Source: Solibacteraceae bacterium (GTDB lineage Bacteria > Acidobacteriota > Terriglobia > Bryobacterales > Bryobacteraceae). Taken from it: a stretch of DNA of 56,424 nucleotides. The stretch spans positions 1 through 56,424 of the forward strand of contig JALSRK010000043.1 in the NCBI GenBank assembly GCA_026984795.1, in the 5' to 3' direction. Shown one piece after another: positions 27,282-36,541 of this stretch. A program made the translations under genes and the position numbers. The stretch's first letter is position 1; each line of letters begins with the position of its first letter. The notes beneath the pieces were generated by a model. It saw nothing but the letters and a program-made list of their open reading frames with translations, was not told the origin of the DNA and did no database searches.

Positions 27282-27634
27282 CGAGCAGGCGCGGCGGCAA
27301 GCCGCCGTCACCTACGCCGAGCAGGCGGCTCAGCGGATCTCCCGGTTCGAAGACGCTGCCGTTGCGGCCGAGCTGCTGGGGTCCTCGGCCGCACTGCCTG
27401 CCCGTACGACCGGGAGGCCGGGGCCGGCATATTGCGAATGGCCTTCCATCTCGTCTCGAGCCGGGCAGCAGAGGGGGCCCGCTCCACAGGCCGTCTCACC
27501 CATTCGTTGAAAGCGGCTGCACAGGAGTGCGACCTGGACGTCGCGCAAGAAATCGAGGCGCCATCCGGGAGGGCGCCGGCTGGACAGCGCTTTTCGTAAC
27601 GCCCCGCCGCCTCGCGCCCGGCAAACTCGCGATC
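27282..27634. other. 353-base interval with no recognisable gene
   Basis: Several short open frames cross this stretch on both strands. None has a ribosome binding site, a recognisable motif or a plausible start. It lies between the transposase scar and the end of the next gene, and is probably decayed or rearranged sequence left by the element. Confidence 0.5.
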
Positions 27635-28432
27635 TTACCGGACGGGCGGCAGCGAAACGGTGAACCGGGGGCGTCCGCCCGGGTTCGAAAACGCAGAGCG
27701 CGTATCGTGGAGCATCGTTTCGAGGCTTTCCCGCGGAGCGCTCTCGAGGAAAGGCGTAACGAGCCAGCCAAGTATCGCGGGAGCGCGGCGGGTCAACGAT
27801 ATCGTGCGGCACTGAACCCACACTCCCCTGCCGGCCTGTTCCAGCCACCAGTACGCGTTCAGCGCCCAGAGGAAGCCCCGGCCGCGTCCCGGCGCCCGTG
27901 CTTGTTCCATCGTCCGGCCGGCCTTGCGAACCTCTCTGACGCTGGTGCTGCGGGAGGCGATGAACCAACGGCCTACGTCCAATCGCTGGGAACGGGCCTC
28001 GATTTCGATGTCCAAGATAACCGTCAAGCCCTTCTTTTTGCGCACGCGCCACCACCCCCGAGCGAGTTCCTCGTCGCCGCCGCGCCCGGCGGAAGCGATG
28101 ATTTCCGAGTAGAACTCGTGGTGCCGGTCGAAATCCCGGAGCAGGGCGGCCACTTCTTCCACCCGCGCGAGCGGCGCCAAGACCGCGCCGGTCCAATCGT
28201 GAATCAAGCCCCCGGCAACTTCCTGCGGCGCATGGGAACGATAAATCAAAAGGCGGTTCGGAGGGCTTTTCTCGCCAGCGGCGGCCCAGCCTTGCGGGGG
28301 CCGGCGCGCCGACACCCCCGCCGATTGAACATATTGGTGAAACGCTTCGACAGTTGCAGGCCGCAACTCGGCCGCGAAAGACGTCGCGCCGGCAAGCGCG
28401 AAGCCGAGAGCGGCTATTCGGTACACAACCAC
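27635..28432 (-). CDS. Exported hypothetical protein, possible SRPBCC/START-like fold
   Basis: A 265-residue protein with a signal peptide (YRIAALGFALAGATSFAAE). The middle alternates helix and strand (EVAALLRDFDRHHEFYSEII, KKKGLTVILDIEIEARSQRL, RGFLWALNAYWWLEQAGRGV), and the last helix region (ILGWLVTPFLESAPRESLET) is typical of exported START/polyketide-cyclase-like proteins. That fold binds hydrophobic ligands, but I assign it only by impression. The start is a GTG at 28432 with AGGAAG upstream. Confidence 0.68.
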   Translation of the reverse strand: MVVYRIAALGFALAGATSFAAELRPATVEAFHQYVQSAGVSARRPPQGWAAAGEKSPPNRLLIYRSHAPQEVAGGLIHDWTGAVLAPLARVEEVAALLRDFDRHHEFYSEIIASAGRGGDEELARGWWRVRKKKGLTVILDIEIEARSQRLDVGRWFIASRSTSVREVRKAGRTMEQARAPGRGRGFLWALNAYWWLEQAGRGVWVQCRTISLTRRAPAILGWLVTPFLESAPRESLETMLHDTRSAFSNPGGRPRFTVSLPPVR

Positions 28433-28569
28433 GAAGCTTCCTGCTGGTCTTCTTCGGAGTCGCGGAGCACGAGGTTACGAGACAGGGGCGGGGCGGCGCC
28501 CATCCGCTCGGCGAGTTCGTGTCCGTAATAAGATTGGGCTTGATTGAGGAGCGCCGCGACGCGGCTCAT
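28414..28569 (-). CDS. Possible 51-residue small protein
   Basis: An open frame from the ATG at 28569 (MSRVAALLNQAQSYYGHELA) to 28414 overlaps the start of the downstream exported protein by 19 bases, which would suit coupled translation. It has no good ribosome binding site and no known domain. It fills an otherwise empty 150-base gap. It may be chance. Confidence 0.3.
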   Translation of the reverse strand: MSRVAALLNQAQSYYGHELAERMGAAPPLSRNLVLRDSEEDQQEASWLCTE

Positions 28570-28584
28570 GCGGAGGCAAGTCAG

Positions 28585-30405
28585 ATGAGAATCCGAAGCG
28601 CCGATTCCAATCGGCTCACGCGAAAAGGACGGCTCTGGCGGCGCGAGGCGCGGCTGGCGGGCGCAGTCGTGGCTGCCTCGCTCGCCGTGTTGCCGGGCTG
28701 CACGTCCGAGAAGGAACCTACGAGGCCCAACGTGCTGGTCGTCCTGGCCGACGATCAAGGGTGGGGCGACCTGAGCCTGCACGGCAACACCAATCTCTCG
28801 ACCCCGAACATCGACTCGCTGGCCCGCGACGGGGCGATGTTCGAGCGGTTCTTCGTTTCTCCGGTCTGCTCGCCCACCCGGGCCGAGTTCCTCACCGGCC
28901 GGTACCATTGGCGCGGCGGCGTCCGTCACACCAGCAGCGGCGGCGAGCGCCTGGATCTGGACGAGCACACCATCGCCGAGACCTTCAAAGCCGCCGGCTA
29001 CGCGACCGGCGCCTTCGGCAAGTGGCACAACGGTACGCAGCACCCCTATCATCCGAACGCCCGGGGCTTCGACGAATTCTACGGCTTTACCTCCGGCCAC
29101 TGGGCCACCTACTTCGACCCGCCGCTCGACCACAACGGCGAGATGGTCCGCGGCAAGGGTTACATCACCGACGACCTCACCGACCACGCCATCGAGTTCA
29201 TCGAGAAGAACCGCCGCCGGCCCTTCTTCTGCTACGTCCCCTACAACACGCCGCACGCGCCGATGCAGGTGCCGGACCGCTTCTGGGAGAAGTTCGCCCA
29301 CGCCGAGATCCGGATGCGCAACCGCGACCCGGAACGCGAGGACGTCAAGTTCACCCGGGCGGCGCTGGCCATGGTGGAGAACATCGACTGGAACGTCGGG
29401 CGGCTGCTCGAGAAGCTCGACGAGCTGGGCCTGGCCGGCAACACCATCGTCTTCTACTTCAGCGACAACGGGCCGAACAGTTGGCGGTGGAACGGCGGCA
29501 TGAAGGGGCGCAAGGGCTCCACCGACGAGGGGGGCGTCCGCGTGCCCGCGCTGATGCGCTGGCCGGGGCACATTCCGGCGGGCAAGAGGATCCCCCAGAT
29601 CGCCGCGGCCATCGACCTGCTGCCGACGCTGGCGGACCTGGCGGGCATCCCGGTGAAGGCCGAAAAGCCTCTGGACGGCGTCAGTTTGAAGCCGCTGCTC
29701 GTGGGCGAGGCCGAGAATTGGCCGGACCGCACGATCTTCCACTTCTGGCGCCGCCGGGCCAGCCTGCGCACGCAAGAGTACCGGCTGGACAAAGAAGGAC
29801 GCCTCTTCCACATCCCCAGCGATCCCGGTCAGGACCATGACGTCGCCGCCGAGCATCCCGAACTGGCCGCGCGGCTGAAGGCGGAACTCGAGGAGTGGAT
29901 CCGGCAGGCCCAAGCGGAACTCGGCCCCAAGGATGATCGGCCCTTCACGGTCGGATACGCGCCGCTTACCTGGTTGCCCGCCCGGGACGGCGTCCCCCAC
30001 GGCGGCATCAAGCGCAGCAACCGGTTCCCGAACAGCTCCTACTTCGTCAACTGGGCGAGCACCGCCGACAGCATCACCTGGGACATCGAGGTGGGCCACG
30101 CCGGCGAGTACCAGGCGACGGTCTACTACACCTGCCCGGAGAACGATGTGGGATCCATCATCGAGCTGAGCTTCCGCGGCAGTGCGGTGCAGGCGAAGAT
30201 CTCCGAGGCGCACGACCCGCCGCTGATCGGCGCCGAGCACGACCGTTACCCGCGCTGGGAGTCCTACACGAAAGACTTCAAGCCACTGAAGTTGGGCAAG
30301 ATCCGGCTCGAGGTGGACCGCGGACCCCTCACCCTACGGGCGGTGGAGATTCCCGGCGGCCAGGTGGCCGACGTCCAGGGCGTCGCGCTGCGGCGCCTCG
30401 ACTGA
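28585..30405 (+). CDS. Sulfatase lipoprotein (arylsulfatase family)
   Basis: A 606-residue exported sulfatase. The lipobox LPGC in AVLPGCTSEKEP suggests a lipoprotein. The N-terminal metal site is LVVLADDQGWGDLSLHG. The formylglycine motif C-x-P-x-R is CSPTRAEFLTG (Cys95), which needs the formylglycine-generating enzyme or anSME. Other site motifs are GAFGKWHNG and YFSDNGPNSW. After about residue 455 there is a ~150-residue extra beta domain (YFVNWASTADSITWDIEVGH, AGEYQATVYYTCPENDVGSI) that looks like a carbohydrate-binding module. It probably desulfates polysaccharides. GGAGG lies 9 bases before the ATG at 28585. Confidence 0.92.
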   Translation: MRIRSADSNRLTRKGRLWRREARLAGAVVAASLAVLPGCTSEKEPTRPNVLVVLADDQGWGDLSLHGNTNLSTPNIDSLARDGAMFERFFVSPVCSPTRAEFLTGRYHWRGGVRHTSSGGERLDLDEHTIAETFKAAGYATGAFGKWHNGTQHPYHPNARGFDEFYGFTSGHWATYFDPPLDHNGEMVRGKGYITDDLTDHAIEFIEKNRRRPFFCYVPYNTPHAPMQVPDRFWEKFAHAEIRMRNRDPEREDVKFTRAALAMVENIDWNVGRLLEKLDELGLAGNTIVFYFSDNGPNSWRWNGGMKGRKGSTDEGGVRVPALMRWPGHIPAGKRIPQIAAAIDLLPTLADLAGIPVKAEKPLDGVSLKPLLVGEAENWPDRTIFHFWRRRASLRTQEYRLDKEGRLFHIPSDPGQDHDVAAEHPELAARLKAELEEWIRQAQAELGPKDDRPFTVGYAPLTWLPARDGVPHGGIKRSNRFPNSSYFVNWASTADSITWDIEVGHAGEYQATVYYTCPENDVGSIIELSFRGSAVQAKISEAHDPPLIGAEHDRYPRWESYTKDFKPLKLGKIRLEVDRGPLTLRAVEIPGGQVADVQGVALRRLD

Positions 30406-30417
30406 CCCCGATCGCCC

Positions 30418-31770
30418 TCACACGGCCGCGGGGTCCGGATGCACCCACGGGGAACGGTAGCGCCGGGCCAGCAGCCGGTTGGCCTCCTCGTCGCCGATAA
30501 TGTGGCCCTTCTTGGGATCCCAGTGAAGCGTACGGCCCAGCCGGAGCGACAGATTCGCCAGGATGCACGACGCCGTCGAGATGTAGCCCTCTTCGATATC
30601 GGCCACCGGCCGGCTGCGGGAGTCGATGGCCGCGAGGAAGTCGGCCATATGGCGCCGGAGTGCGGGCGCGACGTGGCGTTCCAGATCCTTTTCGGTCCGG
30701 TCCTCCGGGTACTTATCGAGCTCGTAGACGACGTCCCGGTGGATGGGCGCGCCTTTGCCTTCGGGGATGAAGTCCCACCGGTAGACGCTCAGCTTGAGCG
30801 TCCCCTTCTCGCCGTAGATCGTCGCGCCCCAGGGGTAGTCCGGGTCGGCGGCCCGGCCCCAACTGCGGTGCTGCCAGACGACGGTGAGATCGCCGTAGTC
30901 GAAGGTGGCCGACTGGGTGTCGGTGATATTGGCTTTGGCGCCCTTCTGGACGTAAATGCCGCCGCTCGAGGAGATGCGCTCCGGCCAGCCGAGCCCCAGC
31001 ATCCAGCGCACCATGTCGAGCATGTGGATGCACATGTCGCCGAGGATGCCGTTCGAATACTCCATGAAGGCGCGCCAGCGCCGCGGGTGGACCAGCCGGT
31101 TGTAGGGACGCAGGGGCGCCGGGCCGGTCCACATGTCGTAATCCAGGTAATCGGGCGGCTCGGTGTCGGGCGGATTGGCGGTGGGCCGCATGTGGTAGTA
31201 GCAGTAAGTCTCCACGTGGCCGATCTGGCCGAGCTTGCCCTGATCGACGATCTCGCGTTTGGCGTCGATCAGGTGCGGGGTGCTGCGGCGCTGGGTGCCG
31301 ACCTGGACCACCCGGCCGTACTTGCGGGCGGCGGCCAGCATGGCTTGCCCTTCGACGACGTCCACGCTGATGGGCTTCTCGACGTAGACGTCGGCCCCGG
31401 CTTTCACCGCCTCGATCATCGGCAGGGCGTGCCAGTGGTCAGGCGTGGAGACCATGACGATGTCCAGATCCCGCTGGGCGAGCATCTCCCGGTAGTCACT
31501 GAACGTGCGGGGCTTCTTGCCCGACTTCTGGCGCGAAGCGACGATTGCAGCCGCCTCGGCAAGCATCCGGCGGTCCACGTCGCACAGCGAGACAACCTCG
31601 ACGGGCGCCACCTGGATCAACCGCAGCAGGGCCGATTTGCCGTACCAGCCGGAGCCGATCAGGCCCACGCGGCGGCGCTTGTTACGGTCGAACTCAGGCG
31701 CCGGAGCCGGACGCGCGGCTGGAGCGAGCCAGCCCGCGGCGGCGGCGCGAAGGAAGGTCCGTCGGTTCAT
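30418..31770 (-). CDS. Tat-exported Gfo/Idh/MocA family oxidoreductase
   Basis: A 450-residue protein with a twin-arginine signal (NRRTFLRAAAAGWLAPAARP). The Rossmann motif is VGLIGSGWYGKSALL, the catalytic-Lys motif is VEKPISVDVVEGQAM, and the C-terminal beta-sheet domain has GILGDMCIHMLDMVRWMLG. The family oxidises or epimerises sugars with NAD(P); exported members are common in this phylum. It is tail-to-tail with the sulfatase, which suggests a shared polysaccharide target. The start has GGAGGAC upstream. Confidence 0.9.
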   Translation of the reverse strand: MNRRTFLRAAAAGWLAPAARPAPAPEFDRNKRRRVGLIGSGWYGKSALLRLIQVAPVEVVSLCDVDRRMLAEAAAIVASRQKSGKKPRTFSDYREMLAQRDLDIVMVSTPDHWHALPMIEAVKAGADVYVEKPISVDVVEGQAMLAAARKYGRVVQVGTQRRSTPHLIDAKREIVDQGKLGQIGHVETYCYYHMRPTANPPDTEPPDYLDYDMWTGPAPLRPYNRLVHPRRWRAFMEYSNGILGDMCIHMLDMVRWMLGLGWPERISSSGGIYVQKGAKANITDTQSATFDYGDLTVVWQHRSWGRAADPDYPWGATIYGEKGTLKLSVYRWDFIPEGKGAPIHRDVVYELDKYPEDRTEKDLERHVAPALRRHMADFLAAIDSRSRPVADIEEGYISTASCILANLSLRLGRTLHWDPKKGHIIGDEEANRLLARRYRSPWVHPDPAAV

Positions 31771-31864
31771 TCAGGATGTCCTCCTCGAAACTCTGATGAG
31801 CCAATCATCTTACAGTGTTGTCTGGGCCGCTAGCCGGGGGCTGCGGCGTACGGGTGCAGGCGGG

Positions 31865-32875
31865 ATGAGAGTCAGCGTGGTGATGCCGGTCTACAACGAG
31901 GCCGGGAGCCTGGGCGAGGCGCTGGCCTCCCTGGCCGGGCAAACCGAACCCGAATTCGAAGTCATCGCCCTCGACGACGGCTCGACCGACGCTACCTGGG
32001 AGCTGCTGGCCGACTGGGCCCGTCGCGACGCGCGGGTGCGTCCGGTGCGGCAAGAACACGCCGGGATCGTGGCCGCGCTCAACCGGGGAGTGGCCGAGGC
32101 CCGGGGCCGTTACATCGCCCGGATGGACGCCGACGACGTGGCCCACCCGGACCGGCTGCGGCTTCAAGCGGACCATCTGGACCGGCATCCGGAGACGGGT
32201 CTCGTGGCCTGCCGCGCCGAGTACCTGGGTGACGCGCGGCGGCACCGCGGGCTGGCGCTGTTCGTCGAATGGACCAATTCGCTGCTCAGCGCCGGGGAGA
32301 TCGCCGCCTACCGCTTCGTCGAGTCGCCCCTGATCCACCCGACGGTGATGTTCCGGCGCGAGCTGGTCGAGCGCTTCGGCGGCTATCGCGACGGACCGTT
32401 CCCGGAGGACTACGAGCTGTGGCTGCGGTGGCTCGAGGCCGGCGTCCGGATGGAGAAGCTGCCGGAGACGCTGCTCGGCTGGCGGGACCGCCCGCGGCGG
32501 CTGACGCGCACTGACGGCCGGTATTCGGTGGAGGCCTTCTTCCGCGTCAAGGCGCCGTATCTCGAGCGGTGGCTGGCGGCGCACAACCCGCACCATCCGG
32601 AGGTCGTCGTCTGGGGCGCCGGCCGCACGACGCGGAAGCGCCTGCGGTACTTGACGGAGCTGGGGGTGCGCGTCAAGGCCTACATCGACATCGACCCCCG
32701 CAAGATCGGCCACCGGATCGCGGGCGCCCCGGTGCTGGGTCCCGAAGAGCTGCCCGCCCCGGGGGAGTGCTTCGTCGTCCAGTATGTCGGCAGCCGCGGG
32801 GCGCGCGAAGACGTGGAGCAGAGGCTGCAGCAAAAGGGCTACCGGCGCGGCCGGGACTACCTTCCCTGCGCGTAG
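31865..32875 (+). CDS. Family 2 glycosyltransferase with extra C-terminal nucleotide-binding-like domain
   Basis: A 336-residue cytoplasmic enzyme. Residues 1-235 are a GT-A fold (RVSVVMPVYNEAGSLGEALA, ALDDGSTDATWELL, the DxD motif as RMDADDVAHPDRL, and FPEDYELWLRWLEAGVRME). From about residue 245 a Rossmann-like segment follows (VVVWGAGRTTRKRLRYLTEL, VKAYIDIDPRKIG), like the N-terminal domain of PglD-type sugar acetyltransferases. It probably adds a sugar to a surface glycan. I use the ATG at 31865; the frame upstream is not coding. It diverges from the Gfo/Idh gene. Confidence 0.85.
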   Translation: MRVSVVMPVYNEAGSLGEALASLAGQTEPEFEVIALDDGSTDATWELLADWARRDARVRPVRQEHAGIVAALNRGVAEARGRYIARMDADDVAHPDRLRLQADHLDRHPETGLVACRAEYLGDARRHRGLALFVEWTNSLLSAGEIAAYRFVESPLIHPTVMFRRELVERFGGYRDGPFPEDYELWLRWLEAGVRMEKLPETLLGWRDRPRRLTRTDGRYSVEAFFRVKAPYLERWLAAHNPHHPEVVVWGAGRTTRKRLRYLTELGVRVKAYIDIDPRKIGHRIAGAPVLGPEELPAPGECFVVQYVGSRGAREDVEQRLQQKGYRRGRDYLPCA

Positions 32876-32893
32876 AGCCGGGCGAAGGGGGCT

Positions 32894-33463
32894 TCAGCCG
32901 CCCTTGCGCGTCTTCTGCCAGTCGATGCGCCAGCGCCCGGCGGGCATCCGGTTCCAGTAGAGGCGCTTGCGGGCGGTGGCCCGGGCGTGGTGGTAGAGGG
33001 CGCCGGCGCGTTCGTAGAAGCCCCGGGTGTGGTAGGACTCCGGGAAGCCGTAGCGCTCGAAGTCCAGGTGGTGGCAAAACTCGTGGCAGAGGGTGCTCAG
33101 AAAGGTGCCGAAGGAAGTGATCCTGCGCCGGACGGCGGTCCTCATCCAGACGCGGATCCGTTTCGTCTCGGGGTGGTAGTCGCCGAACAGCTCCAGGGCC
33201 CAGCCTTCGCGGACACGAAGGGGGCGGGCCTCGAGGACCTCGATCTCCGGCGCTTTGACCTTGTAGAAGCGCGCCGCCCGCTTCAGGAACTCGGTGCAGG
33301 CCTGCCGGACGGCCTCGATGTCGCCTGTCTCCATCGCCTGCTCGATCGCCCGGGCCGCCTCGGGCAGCCGGCCGTCCGGGGGAAGATCGAGATCCGCCAG
33401 ACGGTCGCTCTCCTGGTAGACTTGGCGGAGATCCTTCCGGCGAGGCACGGGATCGGTGACCAT
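32894..33463 (-). CDS. HExxH zinc metallopeptidase-like protein
   Basis: A 189-residue cytoplasmic protein with a zincin motif, TLCHEFCHHLDFERYGF, where His-Glu-x-x-His is intact. A Glu ten residues after the second His (in FPESYHTRGFYERAGALYHH) may be a third ligand. It resembles SprT-like and other small zincins but has no signal peptide. The ATG at 33463 has GGGAG upstream; the longer frame to 33568 looks non-coding. Substrate is unknown. Confidence 0.75.
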   Translation of the reverse strand: MVTDPVPRRKDLRQVYQESDRLADLDLPPDGRLPEAARAIEQAMETGDIEAVRQACTEFLKRAARFYKVKAPEIEVLEARPLRVREGWALELFGDYHPETKRIRVWMRTAVRRRITSFGTFLSTLCHEFCHHLDFERYGFPESYHTRGFYERAGALYHHARATARKRLYWNRMPAGRWRIDWQKTRKGG

Positions 33464-33604
33464 CGCTCCCTGTGTCCAGGGTAGCGCGGCCTCCGCGGGG
33501 AAGCGAGAGGCGCGCCGGGGAAGGCAGTATCCCGAAACCACCGCCGCGCCGGGAGCGGAAGATTTCACATCCGCCCCGCCCGGACGGCCCGTATAGTAGG
33601 AAGG

Positions 33605-34528
33605 ATGTGGTTGTTTCGGAGGGGCTTCCTGCTTGCGGGGCTGTTATGCGCCGGTTCCTTCGCGCAGCCGCCGCCCAAACAGTACATCGGCAGCAAGATT
33701 TGCGGCGCTTGCCACCGGGCCTTGTGGGCGGGCTTTACCGCCAACCCCCATTTTCGCAGCGTGGCGTCGGGAGCCGAAGCCCCCGAGCGGACCGGCTGCG
33801 AGGGCTGCCACGGGCCGGGCCGCGAGCACATCCGCGGGGCGGGCGACAAGTCGAAGATCCGTGTTTTTCCGGAGCTGGAGCCGCAACAAGTCCTGGCGGC
33901 CTGCCTGAAGTGCCACGCCAAGGACTTCCCGCGCTCCCAGATCCGCCGCTCCTCTCATACTTTGGCCGGCGTGGCTTGCACGAGCTGCCACTCGATCCAT
34001 TCCTCTCCCGAGACGCAATTCCTGCTCGCCGGCGCCCAGCGCGAGGTCTGCTACGGCTGCCACCCGTCAGTCCGGACGCAGTTCGCCATGCCTTTCAAGC
34101 ACCGGGTGAACGAAGGCAGCGTCAAGTGTACGGACTGCCACAACCCCCACGGAGCCGCGGCTCCGACGTGGCGGATGGGGCAGCGGCCGGCGATGACGGC
34201 CACACGGCTGGGCAACGAAGAGCCGTGCCTGAAATGTCACCCCGATAAGCGCGGGCCGTTCGCCTTCGCGCATCCGCCGGTGCGGGTGGAGGGCTGCGAG
34301 GTCTGCCATGCGCCGCACGGTTCGATGAATCCCCGGCTGCTGCGCCGGCCGGCGGTCTTCACCCTGTGCCTGGAGTGCCACACCGGGATGGGGAACTTCG
34401 GGCGGCAGGGCGACGGCATCCGCAGGACGTCGCTGACGCACAACCTGGCCGATCCGCGCTACCGGAACTGCACGGCGTGCCACGTGCGGATCCACGGCTC
34501 GAACGCCGACCGGAGGTTTCTCAGATGA
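33605..34528 (+). CDS. Periplasmic decahaem cytochrome c (MtrA/DmsE-like)
   Basis: A 307-residue protein with a signal peptide (FRRGFLLAGLLCAGSFA). Ten CxxCH motifs start at about residues 33, 65, 100, 125, 149, 175, 208, 231, 255 and 289, so ten haems are predicted. Length and haem count match the DmsE/MtrA family, which forms a molecular wire plugged into an outer-membrane porin. The next gene overlaps as ATGA and encodes a large beta barrel, as in MtrA-MtrB and PioA-PioB. It may export electrons to, or import them from, insoluble minerals. No extracellular cytochrome is next to it. TATAGT and AGGAAGG precede the ATG. Confidence 0.93.
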   Translation: MWLFRRGFLLAGLLCAGSFAQPPPKQYIGSKICGACHRALWAGFTANPHFRSVASGAEAPERTGCEGCHGPGREHIRGAGDKSKIRVFPELEPQQVLAACLKCHAKDFPRSQIRRSSHTLAGVACTSCHSIHSSPETQFLLAGAQREVCYGCHPSVRTQFAMPFKHRVNEGSVKCTDCHNPHGAAAPTWRMGQRPAMTATRLGNEEPCLKCHPDKRGPFAFAHPPVRVEGCEVCHAPHGSMNPRLLRRPAVFTLCLECHTGMGNFGRQGDGIRRTSLTHNLADPRYRNCTACHVRIHGSNADRRFLR

Positions 34529-36537
34529 AGAGCTTCCGCGGCGGATCGGCTCTCGAGGCGGCGCTGGCCGGCGCGATGCTGGCCTGGGTTTGTCAAGCCC
34601 AGCCGGTGGCCGCTCCGTCGGAACCTTTGATGGTGCGCAAAGACGCGGGTCCGTACACGATCGAGAACTCCTGGGAGCTCGGCTACCGGTTCCGCACCGC
34701 CGGCGGCAACATCGGCAAGTACCGCAGCGACGTGAACTTCGGCAACGGCGTCCGCCTCCTGGCGAGCCGGCTGGCAATCCATTCGCGCGACGGCAAGGCG
34801 CGGTACTTCGACGAGCTCGTGGCCACCACACAGGGGCTGGGAAACGATCCCTACCAGTCGGCCACCGTGCGTCTGCGCAAGAACCGGCTCTACGAGTACA
34901 ACCTGCTCTGGCGGTGGAACGCCTATTTCAATCCCGCCCTGACCATTTCCGAAGGCCTGCACCGGATGGACACGACGCGACGCTGGCAGGACCACGACTT
35001 GACCCTCTGGCCGGACTCGAAGTTCCAGGCGCTCCTCGGCTACAGCCGCAACCGCCAGGAAGGACCGGCGCTCTCGACGGTGGACTTCTTCGGGGCCTTC
35101 GGCGACGAGTTTTCCGTCTTCCAGAACGTGCGGCGGGAACGCAACGAACACCGGGCCGGCGGCGAGGTGGACTTACGCTGGTTCCGCTTCCGGCTGATCC
35201 GCGCCTGGGAGAACTTCAAGGACGACACCTTCACCGGACTGCCGGCGCCCCAAGGCGGCCGGAACCCGGACGACGCGCTCACCCTCGAGACGTTCCGCCG
35301 CGGCGAGCCGTACCACGGCAATTCGCCGGGCTGGCGCGGGGCGCTGTTTCTGGAACGCGAGCGCTGGCTCTCGGTTTCCGCCGCCGGGACCTATACCGGC
35401 TCCGAGCGCACCTTCATCGTCGATGAGAGCGCGGCCGGCGCGGGCCCCGCCGGACCGTTCGACTTCCAGACCCTGGTCTACGGCGTGGGACGCCGGCCGG
35501 TGGCCACGGGCAACGCCACCCTCAGCGTGTTTCCCTCCCAGCGGCTCTCGATCGCCAACCACACCGCCTATTACAATGTGCGGACCGAAGGGGACTCTCT
35601 CTTCCAGCAGTTTTCGAACCGCACCTTCGAGTTCGAGCAGTTCCAGTTCCAATCGTTGGGCATCCGGACCGTAGTCAACGCCACCGACGTCAACTACAGC
35701 GCCCTCGCCTGGCTGGGCGTCTACGGCGGCTACCATTACTCGACCCGGCGCATCCGCAGCCGCGAGTTCCTCTCCTCGGGCGGATTCGAGGAGCTCGTCG
35801 CGGCCGAACAGGAGAACACCGTACACTCGGGCCTTCTCGGGGTGCGGATACAGCCCGCCGCGGGGCTGACGGTGAATCTCGAAGGCGAAATCGGCCGGGC
35901 GGACCGGCCGTTTCTTCCGGTGAGCGAGAAGAACTACCATCTGCTGGGCGGACGGGTGCAGTACAAGCGCGGCTCGCTGCTGCTTTCCGGGGCGACCCGC
36001 ATCCACTACAACACCAACTCGGTTAGCCTGTCGTCGCACAGCTCGCGCTCGCGCAACTATACGCTCGATTTCTCATGGGCTCCCTCCGGCTGGCTGGCGC
36101 TGGACGCCGGCTACGGCAAGATGCATTGGGACAGCCTCACCGGTATCGCCTATTTCGCTTCGCGAAGGTTTGTCACCGGGGAGCGGTCTCTGTACGTAAG
36201 CAACGTCCACGCGCTGAATTTGGGCATGCAGACGATTCTGAGCGCCCGGCTCAGGCTCTATCTCGGCTATTCCCGCGTGGAGGACACGGGCGACGGCCGC
36301 CGGACGGCCGCCGAGCCGCCGCTCGGCTCTCCACCGGCTTCGGAATCGCCACTGTTCCGGGCCGTGCAGACTTTCCCGATGACGTTCGAATCCCCCCTCG
36401 CCCGGCTGACCGTACAGCTCCGGCCGGACCTTATGTGGAATCTGGGCTACCAATATTACGGCTACCGGGAGCGTTTCACGTCGCTTCAGGGATATCGGGC
36501 GCACACAGGTTATGTGAGCGTGGTATGGTCATTCTGA
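34525..36537 (+). CDS. Outer-membrane beta-barrel porin of the MtrB/PioB type
   Basis: A 670-residue protein with a signal peptide ([18 protein letters not shown]) and continuous beta-strand pattern to a C-terminal Phe ([10 protein letters not shown]), the insertion signal of outer-membrane barrels. Strands such as [40 protein letters not shown] and [16 protein letters not shown] are typical. The size is close to MtrB (about 700 residues). The N-terminal CxxC of Shewanella MtrB is absent. It overlaps the decahaem gene by ATGA and has CGGAGG upstream. It probably forms the sheath for the cytochrome; this is inferred from size and gene order. Confidence 0.85.
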   Translation: MKSFRGGSALEAALAGAMLAWVCQAQPVAAPSEPLMVRKDAGPYTIENSWELGYRFRTAGGNIGKYRSDVNFGNGVRLLASRLAIHSRDGKARYFDELVATTQGLGNDPYQSATVRLRKNRLYEYNLLWRWNAYFNPALTISEGLHRMDTTRRWQDHDLTLWPDSKFQALLGYSRNRQEGPALSTVDFFGAFGDEFSVFQNVRRERNEHRAGGEVDLRWFRFRLIRAWENFKDDTFTGLPAPQGGRNPDDALTLETFRRGEPYHGNSPGWRGALFLERERWLSVSAAGTYTGSERTFIVDESAAGAGPAGPFDFQTLVYGVGRRPVATGNATLSVFPSQRLSIANHTAYYNVRTEGDSLFQQFSNRTFEFEQFQFQSLGIRTVVNATDVNYSALAWLGVYGGYHYSTRRIRSREFLSSGGFEELVAAEQENTVHSGLLGVRIQPAAGLTVNLEGEIGRADRPFLPVSEKNYHLLGGRVQYKRGSLLLSGATRIHYNTNSVSLSSHSSRSRNYTLDFSWAPSGWLALDAGYGKMHWDSLTGIAYFASRRFVTGERSLYVSNVHALNLGMQTILSARLRLYLGYSRVEDTGDGRRTAAEPPLGSPPASESPLFRAVQTFPMTFESPLARLTVQLRPDLMWNLGYQYYGYRERFTSLQGYRAHTGYVSVVWSF

Positions 36538-36541
36538 TAGC

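Noticed and set aside
27259-27510. 83-residue plus-strand frame after the transposase scar
   Set aside because: It starts inside the antisense of the transposase fragment and has no motif, ribosome site or sensible end.
28414-30240. 608-residue minus-strand frame under the sulfatase
   Set aside because: Antisense to a clear sulfatase. Only the last 51 codons beyond the sulfatase start deserve notice, listed separately.
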